From an uncultured Odoribacter sp. (GTDB taxonomy: Bacteria; Bacteroidota; Bacteroidia; Bacteroidales; Marinifilaceae), in contig CAJURM010000001.1 of NCBI GenBank assembly GCA_910589025.1, forward strand, positions 259,975-323,974: a stretch of DNA of 64,000 nt, written 5' to 3'. The stretch's first letter is position 1. Every line of letters begins with the position of its first letter. This document shows positions 17,999 through 27,316 of the stretch, piece by piece. The notes under the pieces are model-generated. The model had not been told where the DNA came from. It made no database searches and saw only the letters and a program-made list of their open reading frames with translations. A program made the position numbers and the translations under genes.

Positions 17999-20900
17999 TT
18001 AAAATGCGACATTAAAACTGAGCGAAAAAGTCGGCCGGTTAGACATATTGATGGAAGAAGAACTTCCTGTCTGTGTTGCCGGATCCTGACCTTTTAATTT
18101 CTTACTGCATAACGTAAAGAGATTGGTGGTATAGAAACCGACAGAAGCGGTATTAACACCAAATTTTTTAAGCCATGCAGGAGGAAAAGCATAGCGGAGT
18201 GAAAGGGATTGTAACCGCATATAGTCACCGCTGACCACCCGCACATCCGAGTTGTCATACATTTGCCAGATATTATCGGCAAAACGGAAGGCAGCATCTT
18301 TCCACCAGTTAATTGAGGTACTCTCTGCAAGTGTCTGAGTAAATGCTGTGCCCGACAAAGTTCCCGGAATGTTCGTATAATTTTCATCCCCCGGATTTTT
18401 CCAACGTTTCAAAAGTTCCCGACGCACATTGTTCTCCGGCTGAGGGGCAATGGTTCCGTAGCTTGCCGATACATTCGGATAAAGGCTTAGCAAGCGGATT
18501 TTTGTTCCGAAACTATACACCATATTAACCGCCAAGGTAAATCGTTTGTAAGAAAACGTATTCCGTAAACTTCCCTGAAAAACAGGCACCCGGTTGCCGG
18601 AGTAATCCATTACCGTCATATAGATTTCATCTTTGCTCATACCTTCAAATTGTTTCCGGAATTGTTCTTCATCCATACCGTAAAAGGTCGGACGTCCATC
18701 TTCCCTGCTTAATCCGGTGAAACGGTAGGAATAAAACGAATTCAAGGGTTTTCCCGGAATTTCAATTCTACCATTCAGGAAATCTTTATAGGTAAATTCA
18801 TCTTTCAATGTTTTTCCGGAAACTTTATTCATCAACTTATTCAGCGTCTCTCCGAATTCAGGGACAATTGTCCATCGGAAACCGTTAGGATCACTTTGGG
18901 AGGTGCGGTCAATTGCCAGGAAATTGAGGGATAATTCCACCCCCGAATTCTGTATGCTTCCCCGGTTGACAACATAGCTATTGCGTCCGTTAATGGTAGA
19001 AATTTTTTTCGTCAGGAATGCATCTTTCGTTTTCTTATGGTAGTAAGCGACAGAACCCGTTATCCGGTTTTTCAGGAATCCAAAATCAAGCATAAAATTC
19101 GTTGATATGGTTTTTTCCCATTTCAGATCCGGATTGGGGAAGCTATAAATCGTAGAAAGATATTCATTATTAGCATTCACTTCCCCATCGCGGGTGATAA
19201 TCAACTTGGAACTCTGGGAGGAAAGCATATTCCCCTGTAATCCCAAAGATGCGCGTAAAGAGAGGTTGCTCAACCAGGAAACATTCGGTAATACATCTTT
19301 CTTGGCATTCCAGCGGCCTGAAAACGACCATATCGGCAATACCTTTTCATTACTCCGCGAGCCAAATTGGTTGGAAGCATCCGCCCGGGCATTCACATTC
19401 AGCATGTAACGGTTGTCGTAATCATAAGAAGCCGTAATGTATCCGGAAACGATATTGGTCAGTTCTTCCGAATGTATTCCTCTTGCTGCCGCAGTGGTAT
19501 AATACCAATTGTAATATCCGCCGTACACATTCGGATCGAAATTGGCCATTCCTTTTCCCCGGTCAGGCATGTATCCCCGGTATATCTGGTTAAGATTCTG
19601 GTATTCCATAGACGAGAGTTCCCCACCCAAGGCTATCGAAATGTTGTGTTTTTCATCCGTACCCAAGTCTTTATTGTATGAAAACTGTCCTCTCAGCGTA
19701 TAGCTGTTCTTGGTTGTCTTTGTTTCCGTCAATTCACCGCCATACGGCATTAGGTTATCGAAATTGGCCGTTCCCATGACATTCTCACCTTCACCACGCA
19801 ACGTACCTGCCCTGTATGTTTTTTCATTATAATAGAGTTCCTGATTAGTGCTTCCCGTCGAATAAGACAAGGTTGCTCCGAATTTCAACGATTCAAGGAT
19901 TTTATAATCCAGAGAGGCCGTCAAGGTAGTGGCATACGTCTTGTATTTCTGTGAGCTGTTTTCCATCTCATTTAGGATGTTAAAACCTAAACGATTCGAC
20001 ACATCGGCATCTCCCCTGGAATAAAACTTATAATAGTAATAAGGTTCACCATCCTCACCATACGCTGGAATAGCGCGACTTGTATTATACGCATAGTTCA
20101 GCACATTCAATTCGGTCGGGGTATACTTCCTGTTCTGTACACTCGCATTCATACCAAAACGCATGGTAAAACGCTTGAAATTAGCCGTCAGGTTTATATT
20201 CGCCGAATAGGTTTTGTTGTTCTCTCCTTTCACATATCCCTGTACATCCTGTAATCCAGCGGAAGCATAGTAACGGAGTACCGACGAACCGCCGGAGACA
20301 CTCACCGTATGTTTGTTGGTAAAAGTATTTTGAGTCAGTATTTTAAACCAGTCTGTATTCAGTTTTTCGTAATAGCTTACCTGCGACTGCATTTCCTCGA
20401 AAGTGGTCTTTCCCGTCAAATAATCATGCATTGCACCCTCGTATCCGACCCAGGAATTAATATGCCCGTAGGTCTGATGCTGTTCCATTAATTCACGGGA
20501 GTAAGCGATTCTTTCTTTGGAGTTCATCATATTCACACTCCGGTCGGAATAATGAGGCCGCCTGCCGAAGGTACCCGAGAAGGAATAACTCACCTGGGGT
20601 GGTCCTATTTTGCCCTTCTTTGTGGTAATCACAATCACACCGTTGGCAGCCCGTGCACCATAAATGGCCGTAGCGGAAGCATCTTTGAGCACATCTATCT
20701 GGTCAATATCTTCCGGATTGATTCCCGAAATAGCATTTCCCAATAAGTTTACAAAATCCAGGTCATTGAGTTGTTCCGGATCGAAATTTACCGGATCGGA
20801 ATAGACAATACCGTCCACCACCCACAAAGGTTCCTGATTTCCCAGAATGGTCGAAGTACCGCGGATTCTTATACGGGGCACAGCACCGATAGTATTGGAG

Positions 20901-21691
20901 TTAGACATGAAAACCATACCGGGGACATATCCTTCCAGCATCTGGTCAATGGTGCTCAATCCCGGCATAACCACTTCCGCCGCTTTTACAGTAGTCACGG
21001 CACTAGTGAGTTTCCGAGCATCTATTTTCTGATAACCGGTACTTACCACGGTCACCTCTTCCATTTCATGTACTTCATCTTCCATCATCACGCGGATTGT
21101 ATCCCGTCCAACATATTTAACCTCCTGTTTTTTCATGCCCAAAAATGAAAATTCCAGCACAAAATCGTTTAATGTCGCAAATTGCAAACTGAATTTTCCC
21201 TCTTTATTTGTTGTCGTTCCGATATTACGTCCTTTGACAACAACATTCACACCTTCTATGGGTATTTTTTTTCTATCGGTCACCCAGCCTGTTATTTCTT
21301 TATTTTTCAATTGGGCTGTGCGCTGGGGGATTATTTTTTTCTGAAACACGACTACCCCGTTGTTTATCTCATAACGGATTGACGTCCCTTTCAATACCTG
21401 TTTTAAAGCCTCCTCCAGATCCACGTCTTTTAAATTCACCGTCACGCCTTCCACACCCCGCACATCTTCACTCGAAAACAGGAAAGAAAATCCGGATTGC
21501 TCCTGCAATGCATCCAATACATAGAGTAAGGATGAATTGGTAAGCTGCAAGTTGATTCTTTTTTGAGCATATGTTTTCACACAAACCACCGATAACATCA
21601 GTATCAGTAACAAAACACCTGTTTTGGAAAGGATAAAATACCCCCCTCGCTGCCGTTTTCCGCGACAGCCACCACGGACTTTTGTTTTCAT
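17999..21691 (-). CDS. SusC/RagA-family TonB-dependent outer-membrane transporter with N-terminal STN domain
   Basis: The 1230-residue product has a signal peptide, then an STN domain (residues about 45-115, the part that contacts a FecR anti-sigma factor). A carboxypeptidase-regulatory-like beta-sandwich follows (GWVTDRKKIPIEGVNVVVKG), then the plug (IDQIDVLKDASATAIYGARAANGVI, split here by function: KDASATAIYGARAANG is the signature) and a 22-stranded barrel ending in Phe. The STN domain matches the neighbouring sigma/anti-sigma pair, so substrate uptake should signal to transcription. It is 36 bases after the peptidase gene. Confidence 0.96.
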   Translation of the reverse strand: MKTKVRGGCRGKRQRGGYFILSKTGVLLLILMLSVVCVKTYAQKRINLQLTNSSLLYVLDALQEQSGFSFLFSSEDVRGVEGVTVNLKDVDLEEALKQVLKGTSIRYEINNGVVVFQKKIIPQRTAQLKNKEITGWVTDRKKIPIEGVNVVVKGRNIGTTTNKEGKFSLQFATLNDFVLEFSFLGMKKQEVKYVGRDTIRVMMEDEVHEMEEVTVVSTGYQKIDARKLTSAVTTVKAAEVVMPGLSTIDQMLEGYVPGMVFMSNSNTIGAVPRIRIRGTSTILGNQEPLWVVDGIVYSDPVNFDPEQLNDLDFVNLLGNAISGINPEDIDQIDVLKDASATAIYGARAANGVIVITTKKGKIGPPQVSYSFSGTFGRRPHYSDRSVNMMNSKERIAYSRELMEQHQTYGHINSWVGYEGAMHDYLTGKTTFEEMQSQVSYYEKLNTDWFKILTQNTFTNKHTVSVSGGSSVLRYYASAGLQDVQGYVKGENNKTYSANINLTANFKRFTMRFGMNASVQNRKYTPTELNVLNYAYNTSRAIPAYGEDGEPYYYYKFYSRGDADVSNRLGFNILNEMENSSQKYKTYATTLTASLDYKILESLKFGATLSYSTGSTNQELYYNEKTYRAGTLRGEGENVMGTANFDNLMPYGGELTETKTTKNSYTLRGQFSYNKDLGTDEKHNISIALGGELSSMEYQNLNQIYRGYMPDRGKGMANFDPNVYGGYYNWYYTTAAARGIHSEELTNIVSGYITASYDYDNRYMLNVNARADASNQFGSRSNEKVLPIWSFSGRWNAKKDVLPNVSWLSNLSLRASLGLQGNMLSSQSSKLIITRDGEVNANNEYLSTIYSFPNPDLKWEKTISTNFMLDFGFLKNRITGSVAYYHKKTKDAFLTKKISTINGRNSYVVNRGSIQNSGVELSLNFLAIDRTSQSDPNGFRWTIVPEFGETLNKLMNKVSGKTLKDEFTYKDFLNGRIEIPGKPLNSFYSYRFTGLSREDGRPTFYGMDEEQFRKQFEGMSKDEIYMTVMDYSGNRVPVFQGSLRNTFSYKRFTLAVNMVYSFGTKIRLLSLYPNVSASYGTIAPQPENNVRRELLKRWKNPGDENYTNIPGTLSGTAFTQTLAESTSINWWKDAAFRFADNIWQMYDNSDVRVVSGDYMRLQSLSLRYAFPPAWLKKFGVNTASVGFYTTNLFTLCSKKLKGQDPATQTGSSSSINMSNRPTFSLSFNVAF

Positions 21692-21727
21692 AAGTCGTTA
21701 GATTTTAGTTAATAATGTCGATAGCTA

Positions 21728-22930
21728 CTAAAAAACGGAATAAGCCTTAAATTTCTTACGGATATGTTCAGGTAGTGCCTTTTTATGAATGACCATATTG
21801 ATGGTCTTGTAAGCCACATAAGGATAAGAGGCATAGAAAAATCCTTTATAATCCTGTCCACGCTCTCCCCATGAGTTTTTCACCTTGCAATATTTATTAC
21901 CGATCTGATCTATCCCCAGCCCGACAATATGCATGCCGTGATCGTCAGTTGTTGCAAACGTATCAAATCCTTTCTGCCGCAGTTCCTGGGTGATTTTTAC
22001 TTCTTTTCCAGGCCGCCTCTTGTTGAGAACAAACATACGCTGCTGTACGGAATTCATTGCCAGGTATTTTTCTTTTTCTTCCGGATCAACATTCTCCTCC
22101 GTAATCATAGGGATTACTGCATACCCTTTGGTGGAAGCAAAGCTGGCTTCGGTAACATCCGCACACCAATAAATGGTATATCCTTTCAACAAAACCTGTT
22201 CAAAAAGGGCGGAAAAATCGTCTAAAGGCAAATTCCACGACATTCCCCAATCCCAATTGTCTTCCACTTCTATAGCAAATGGCATGTAAAAAGGATGATG
22301 AGTAAAAGAGGTGACAGCCACGTATTCATCCGGTTCAATTTCCAAAAATTCCCGGAAAGATTGGGGAGTATATTCTTTTCCCCGATAGACAAAACTTGCC
22401 GGAGCCGATCCCATATAAACATCCAGAATTGCCTCAAATCCCGGTAACCATGCAGTCGTCAGTCCTTTGTTCGGATCTCTGGCAATCGCCGTAATATATC
22501 CTCTTAACGCAGCATCGAGTTCTGCATGCTTATGTTCTTTCGTCCCGTAATTCAACCCCGGGTAAGCTTCTGCCGGAACAAGACCGTATTTACGCACAAT
22601 ATTAAATATATCACCAGTTGCTCCGCCGGGACTGAATACCCCCTTGCCATGCATCCTCACAAATTTTACGGCTTTCTCTATGTAGGCACACCGCACAATC
22701 CACATCGGTGACAAATTTACCGAGTCCTTACCCATCCGCATGATTTCACTTTCCAGAAAACTCAATCCGGAGAAACTCCAGCAGGTACCACTATACTCCT
22801 GATGTTTCACGGAAGTACAGGGCAAAACTTTCGTGTCGGTGAAACGATAGCCGACAGGATTGGACTCCAGCTTTTGGGCACTCATTTCCCATGTCCAGAC
22901 GCACAATAGAAATAAAACAATTTTTCTCAT
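21728..22930 (-). CDS. Secreted papain-like cysteine peptidase (C1B, bleomycin hydrolase/PepC-like)
   Basis: The product (400 residues from the ATG at 22930; another ATG lies 9 bases upstream) begins with a signal peptide ending near MSAQ. The catalytic Cys is in SGTCWSFSG, the His in DDHGMHIVG and the Asn in KNSWGERG, all in the order of clan CA family C1. Length and the insertion between Cys and His resemble the C1B (aminopeptidase C) group, which is normally cytosolic; here a signal peptide sends it to the envelope. Its place between fecR and susC is unusual and suggests it prepares or trims peptides for this transporter. Confidence 0.9.
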   Translation of the reverse strand: MRKIVLFLLCVWTWEMSAQKLESNPVGYRFTDTKVLPCTSVKHQEYSGTCWSFSGLSFLESEIMRMGKDSVNLSPMWIVRCAYIEKAVKFVRMHGKGVFSPGGATGDIFNIVRKYGLVPAEAYPGLNYGTKEHKHAELDAALRGYITAIARDPNKGLTTAWLPGFEAILDVYMGSAPASFVYRGKEYTPQSFREFLEIEPDEYVAVTSFTHHPFYMPFAIEVEDNWDWGMSWNLPLDDFSALFEQVLLKGYTIYWCADVTEASFASTKGYAVIPMITEENVDPEEKEKYLAMNSVQQRMFVLNKRRPGKEVKITQELRQKGFDTFATTDDHGMHIVGLGIDQIGNKYCKVKNSWGERGQDYKGFFYASYPYVAYKTINMVIHKKALPEHIRKKFKAYSVF

Positions 22931-22945
22931 AGCACACATATTAGA

Positions 22946-24133
22946 TTAGATAGTAGTTCCGTTGTTTCCACTCTCTCCTGCACAAATCCGCACTTTATTG
23001 CCTTTGTATTCAAATCTCACTTTCCCCGTTTTTTCAAACTCCTGTAGTAATTCTTTCATATCCTGCCGACGGTTAAGCACACCAAAAAAACATATTTGTT
23101 CCAAGTCCGGAGATTCAAATTCGTATTCCATTTCATACCAGCGGGCAAGGACATGCATAATATCCGTCAAGGTATTGTCACGAAATGAAAAATATCCTTC
23201 TTTCCACTGGGTGTAGTGTAAAGGATTCACCCGGTTTACCTGTATATCTCCCTGTTCTCCGACTCTCCGGCTGGCTTGTTCTCCCGGTTGCAGAACACGG
23301 TTTCCCTCTTCCGCCTGAATTTCCACTTTTCCACTGACCAAGGTGGTCACTGTAATTTTTTCATCCGGATAGGCATTCACATTAAAAGAGGTTCCCAGTA
23401 CCCGCACATTCATCCTTTGTGTCTCCACCAGAAAAGAAGTATGCCCCGGCATGACCTCAAAATAGGCTTCTCCTTCCAGACGCACTTTTCTTTCGCCTTG
23501 TCCGAAAGCTACCGGATAGGTGAAACGGGTCTGTGCATTCAGCCATACCTGCGTACCGTCACTCAATATCAGATGGTATTCCCCGCCTTGAGGCACCTGA
23601 ACGGTATTAAATAATGTATCTGCATTTTTTCCCGTATGGGGATGATATACGAGGCCTTTCCCCTGCCGATTGATTTGAACGTCCCGATCTGTCAGTGTCT
23701 TTTCTTCCCCGTTGTTTTCCAGATTGACAGAAGAGCCATCAGAGAGTATTAAAATTGCTTGTGCATTCACCGGCAATATCTGCTGTTGTGCCAGCCTACC
23801 TGAATCATCCAGCAGCGTTTTCCACATCCATACACTTCCTATAAGCAAAATAGCCATTGCCGCAACGCTCCCTATCCCGTGCCAGATTCGTCTCACCTGA
23901 TTTTGCTTCATCCGCCCATAAAATTCCGTCCAATTCCGGTCTATCTGCTTTTCATCCGGTAGCGGAAAATCTTCACGGGAATAGTAATGTTGTGCATGTT
24001 CGAAAAACTGACGGTGTTCCCAATCGCTTTTCAGCCAATTCTGCAAACGCAGATTTTCGAATTCCGAAATGGTCCGGCTGATGTATTTTGCTATCAGCAT
24101 CCAATCGATCCGGTGCTTGTCTTCTCCCCGCAT
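22946..24133 (-). CDS. FecR-type anti-sigma factor with DUF4974 domain
   Basis: The 395-residue product has an N-terminal cytoplasmic anti-sigma region, one membrane segment near residues 86-106 (SVAAMAILLIGSVWMW), and a periplasmic FecR domain (VPQGGEYHLILSDGTQVWLN; GEAYFEV; VLGTSFNVNAY). The DUF4974 end has the FRDNTLTDIMHVLARWYE block. It holds the sigma factor until the SusC STN domain signals. It is 85 bases after the sigma gene and 15 before the peptidase gene. Confidence 0.95.
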   Translation of the reverse strand: MRGEDKHRIDWMLIAKYISRTISEFENLRLQNWLKSDWEHRQFFEHAQHYYSREDFPLPDEKQIDRNWTEFYGRMKQNQVRRIWHGIGSVAAMAILLIGSVWMWKTLLDDSGRLAQQQILPVNAQAILILSDGSSVNLENNGEEKTLTDRDVQINRQGKGLVYHPHTGKNADTLFNTVQVPQGGEYHLILSDGTQVWLNAQTRFTYPVAFGQGERKVRLEGEAYFEVMPGHTSFLVETQRMNVRVLGTSFNVNAYPDEKITVTTLVSGKVEIQAEEGNRVLQPGEQASRRVGEQGDIQVNRVNPLHYTQWKEGYFSFRDNTLTDIMHVLARWYEMEYEFESPDLEQICFFGVLNRRQDMKELLQEFEKTGKVRFEYKGNKVRICAGESGNNGTTI

Positions 24134-24218
24134 GGCTTGTTATTTTATCTATATAAGATTTAAATATCCTTTTCGGGTGACAGGAAAAGCCATTTTTTTT
24201 TAAATTCTTGTAGAAATT

Positions 24219-24746
24219 TTAAAGGAAAATACTAGGAAGCGTATCTTTTAAATAAAATCGTAATATTTTATAAGCACGCTTTAAGTGTGTGCGAACTGTA
24301 TTTTCAGAAATATTCATAGCCCCAGAAATCTCAGCATATTTCATTCCTTTCATTACATGCATTTCCACGATTTTCCTCTGATTATCGCTGAGACTGCCCA
24401 AAGCTTTCTTTACCAAAAGTGTCAGTTCATTTTCGTTTTTCTCTTCTGCAAAGGAGAGGACGAAAGCCTCTGCCTGCCGTTTGCGATAGTCGTCCGTCAG
24501 TTGCAATCGCTTAAAATAGCGCAAGCAGGCATATTTTACTGAAGCATACAAGTAGGGTTTCAGTTCCTCTTCCGGAGGCAGGTTTTTCCTTTTTTCCCAA
24601 ACCCGGGAAAAGACCCCCGAAACGATATCTTCCGCCTCCATTTCATCCATTACGTAACCGTAGGCAAACAAAAATAATGCCCTGTAATGAGACTTAAATA
24701 CCGCCTCAAATTCAGAATCACTATATGCCGTTTTACTCCCGCCCAT
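24219..24746 (-). CDS. ECF RNA polymerase sigma factor (FecI-like)
   Basis: The 175-residue product holds sigma region 2 (YVMDEMEAEDIVSGVFSRVWEKR) and region 4 (LSDNQRKIVEMHVMKGMKYAEIS, then a helix-turn-helix NISENTVRTHLKRAYKIL). It is the first gene of the fecI-fecR-C1B-susC-susD locus and the likely activator of that operon under control of the adjacent FecR. Confidence 0.95.
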   Translation of the reverse strand: MGGSKTAYSDSEFEAVFKSHYRALFLFAYGYVMDEMEAEDIVSGVFSRVWEKRKNLPPEEELKPYLYASVKYACLRYFKRLQLTDDYRKRQAEAFVLSFAEEKNENELTLLVKKALGSLSDNQRKIVEMHVMKGMKYAEISGAMNISENTVRTHLKRAYKILRFYLKDTLPSIFL

Positions 24747-24809
24747 AAATTACAGATTATTTCCCCGTATCATTCCCTATTACGTAAAGATTCCCTGCAA
24801 GGGTCACTT

Positions 24810-25589
24810 TTATTTTATTTTTTCCCCGATTTTTTCTACCAATTGCGGATTAGCGGCGATGATGGAAACATTGCGATTCTGGCGAAAATGGCGGATGGTT
24901 CCTCCAGCTTCCTCTACTATTAAGGCTCCGGCACACATGTCCCAAAGGTTCAGACTGAATTCCCAATATCCGTCAAGAAAACCGGCAGCTACGCAACAAA
25001 GGTCGTAAGCAGCAGAGCCCATACGGCGCAAGCCTCTCAGATGGGGCAATATACGAGCTACATTATCCACGTTGTTATCCGGATTTACGTCCTTGTCATA
25101 AGGGAAGCCCGTACCTATCACCGAATGCTCCAAATCAGTCTTATCGCTGACATGGATAGGCGTATCGTTTAAAAAAGCCCCTTTGCCCCGACAAGCGGTA
25201 TATAATTCATCAAAATATGGTGCATAAACGACTCCCAGCAGTGTTTCGCTTTTGTATTGCAATCCGATAGAAACTGTAAATACGGGAAGTCCCTGGCTAT
25301 AATTATTGGTACCATCCAATGGATCTATCACCCAGCAAAAATCACTTTCCCCCTCATGTTTACCGCTCTCCTCTCCCAATACGGCATGTCCGGGGAAGGC
25401 GGTTTCTATCTGTTTCAGCAAAAAGGCTTCACACTCTTTATCTACCCGGGTAACAACATCATACACATTCGATTTTGTACTCACCCCCAAATCGTTCCCC
25501 CGGAAAAAGGACATTTGGATTCCTCCAGCCTCTCTGGCCCATCCGGCAGCTTTCTGCAAAGCTTCTTCCACTACAAATCCATTTTCCAT
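24810..25589 (-). CDS. Inositol monophosphatase-family phosphatase (SuhB/CysQ-like)
   Basis: The 259-residue product has all three metal-site motifs of the family: GEES, DPLDGTNNY and WDMCAGALIVEEAGG. It dephosphorylates small sugar or inositol phosphates in a magnesium-dependent way; a role as 3',5'-bisphosphate nucleotidase (CysQ) is also possible. The ATG follows the stop of the TSCPD gene by one base, so the two are translationally coupled. It is the last gene of the argS cluster. Confidence 0.92.
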   Translation of the reverse strand: MENGFVVEEALQKAAGWAREAGGIQMSFFRGNDLGVSTKSNVYDVVTRVDKECEAFLLKQIETAFPGHAVLGEESGKHEGESDFCWVIDPLDGTNNYSQGLPVFTVSIGLQYKSETLLGVVYAPYFDELYTACRGKGAFLNDTPIHVSDKTDLEHSVIGTGFPYDKDVNPDNNVDNVARILPHLRGLRRMGSAAYDLCCVAAGFLDGYWEFSLNLWDMCAGALIVEEAGGTIRHFRQNRNVSIIAANPQLVEKIGEKIK

Positions 25590-25590
25590 T

Positions 25591-25848
25591 TTAATTTTCC
25601 GATTTAAGTTTTTTTAAAGCCCGTGCAAATTGGTCTGGACAAGATGTTGCTTTGCTTCCGCAATGCACACCTTCGAGCCTTTCAATCACGTCGTCAATTT
25701 TCATCCCTTTTACCAGTAAGGAAATACCTTGTAAATTCCCGTTACACCCTCCTTCAAAGTATACATCCCGAACAATACCGTCTTCTACGGTAATGTCAAT
25801 ATACACCGAACATACCCCTTGAGTTGTATAATGTATCGTCTTCTTCAT
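25591..25848 (-). CDS. TSCPD-domain protein (TIGR03905-like)
   Basis: The 85-residue product starts MKKTIHYTTQGVCS, which fits the compact family better than the longer frame from 25911. It contains GGCNGNLQGI, HCGSKATSCPDQ and a helical end. TSCPD domains occur also at the end of some ribonucleotide reductases and bind metal or nucleic acid; the stand-alone form is of unknown function. It lies 75 bases after the PHP gene. Confidence 0.88.
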   Translation of the reverse strand: MKKTIHYTTQGVCSVYIDITVEDGIVRDVYFEGGCNGNLQGISLLVKGMKIDDVIERLEGVHCGSKATSCPDQFARALKKLKSEN

Positions 25849-25923
25849 AGCTTTATTCTCTTTCTTAATATTAATGTTTTTATATGTTCCTCTTCCGGAT
25901 AGAACTCCCACTTTTCCTGTCCC

Positions 25924-26763
25924 TCACACAATTTCCACCTCCTGCCACCTTCCCTGCATCAATTGCCGAACCGTCCGGAATCCCATTTCACGAAGCAGTT
26001 TCAGTGCCTCAGGGCGTCCAGTATTCACATACTCCGGAATATGGGTGTCTGAATTCACAACTACCGGAAGATTCCATTGTTTTATATAGGTCCAATCTTT
26101 TATATCAGGAAAAAAGCACCCCTTCTGGCAAAAAGCTTTGGTATTGATTTCCACCATTATCCCTTTTTCCGCAATCAGTGCAAATAAATCTTCCAATTTC
26201 GACTGATACCATGCTGTTTCTGTCGCTCCTGGTTTACATTGTGAAACATTATAGCCGATTTTATTGGTATGCCCGATAAAATCAAATCCGCCCCGTTCCA
26301 CCATCCGCATGGAAGCAGCAAAATAGGTTCCAACCAAGAGTTTCAAGTCTCCATGAAAATACACATCCAGCAATTGTCTGAAGTTTTCTGCATTAGTATC
26401 CGTATCCACAATCTCCCCCTCCGGAGTATACACCAAATGGACCGACCCTATCCGGAAGTCCAGAGGCAAGTTACGGAAATATCCTGACGCAGGATTTTGC
26501 TCTTCATTCAGGTAGTCAATTTCCATCCCGGCATATAATTCAATCTTTCCGGCATACTCCCGTTTCAAGCGTTCTATTTCAGCTAAATATTCCGGTATCT
26601 TTTCCTCCGCTAACGTCCAACGCGTCGGGAATGGCAGCGGAGCATGCGAAGAAATGCCATAAGCCACAAAACCAGCATCTATCGCTGCACGAACAAAATC
26701 TTCCATCGGAGCCTTTCCGTCACAAAAAGAACAATGACTGTGATAATTGGTAGTGTTACTCAT
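25924..26763 (-). CDS. PHP-family phosphatase (histidinol-phosphatase HisK-like)
   Basis: The 279-residue product has the metal-binding PHP pattern: NYHSHCSFCDG at the N-terminus, GISSHAPLPF, GMEIDYL, GSVHLV, GHTNKIG and VNSDTHIPE near the end. HisK-type enzymes dephosphorylate histidinol phosphate. No other his gene is in the window, so the substrate is not certain. Its start overlaps the flavin reductase gene by 8 bases. Confidence 0.88.
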   Translation of the reverse strand: MSNTTNYHSHCSFCDGKAPMEDFVRAAIDAGFVAYGISSHAPLPFPTRWTLAEEKIPEYLAEIERLKREYAGKIELYAGMEIDYLNEEQNPASGYFRNLPLDFRIGSVHLVYTPEGEIVDTDTNAENFRQLLDVYFHGDLKLLVGTYFAASMRMVERGGFDFIGHTNKIGYNVSQCKPGATETAWYQSKLEDLFALIAEKGIMVEINTKAFCQKGCFFPDIKDWTYIKQWNLPVVVNSDTHIPEYVNTGRPEALKLLREMGFRTVRQLMQGRWQEVEIV

Positions 26764-27271
26764 TTTTCTCCCATACTTTCACTATTTCAGCCACATACAC
26801 GCGGTGAAAATCTGATTCCAAATACCATTGTCCTGTCAGTTTTTTATCAATGAAAGCTTCCAACCGGATCATATCGGTATACAATTTACGACACTCAAGT
26901 ATCAAACGGGATTCCCGAAAGGTCATATTCCCGGAATCCGTAGTGCAAGGGGTCAAGCCGGCTTTTTCCACTTTGTTCACCTCCCGACCGGACAAGGTGC
27001 CGCACACCTGCAACGCTTTACGATATTTTTCATCGAAAAAAGAGAGCGTAAACTCTTCTCTCTCCTCCATAAACCCATACGTATAGCGTTGAGGACGGAC
27101 AAAGGCAAAAACTACCGGTTTGTTCCACAGAAAACCGACACCACCCCAACTGGCCGTCATCGTATTAAAACACTCTTGATTGCCAGCCGTTATCAGCATC
27201 CAGTCTTTGCCAATTAACCGGATATAGTTATCGGTAACCATTTCCGGCTTTATATGCTCAAATCCGTTCAT
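26756..27271 (-). CDS. Flavin reductase-like FMN-binding split-barrel protein
   Basis: The 171-residue product has the flavin reductase core: WMLITAGNQECFNTMTASWGGVG and VVFAFVRPQRYTYGFMEE, then TLSFFDEKYRKAL. Proteins of this small type bind FMN and may act as flavoredoxins. I chose the ATG at 27271 because AGGAG lies 9-13 bases upstream; the frame also opens with a TTG at 27289. It lies 45 bases after argS. Confidence 0.87.
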   Translation of the reverse strand: MNGFEHIKPEMVTDNYIRLIGKDWMLITAGNQECFNTMTASWGGVGFLWNKPVVFAFVRPQRYTYGFMEEREEFTLSFFDEKYRKALQVCGTLSGREVNKVEKAGLTPCTTDSGNMTFRESRLILECRKLYTDMIRLEAFIDKKLTGQWYLESDFHRVYVAEIVKVWEKNE

Positions 27272-27316
27272 ATCCTTTTCTCCTTTCAATTCCGATTAGC
27301 TGCGGAGCAACTCATT

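Noticed and set aside
25849..25911. N-terminal extension of the TSCPD protein
   Set aside because: The extension has no family match in style, and the ATG at 25848 gives the compact family length.
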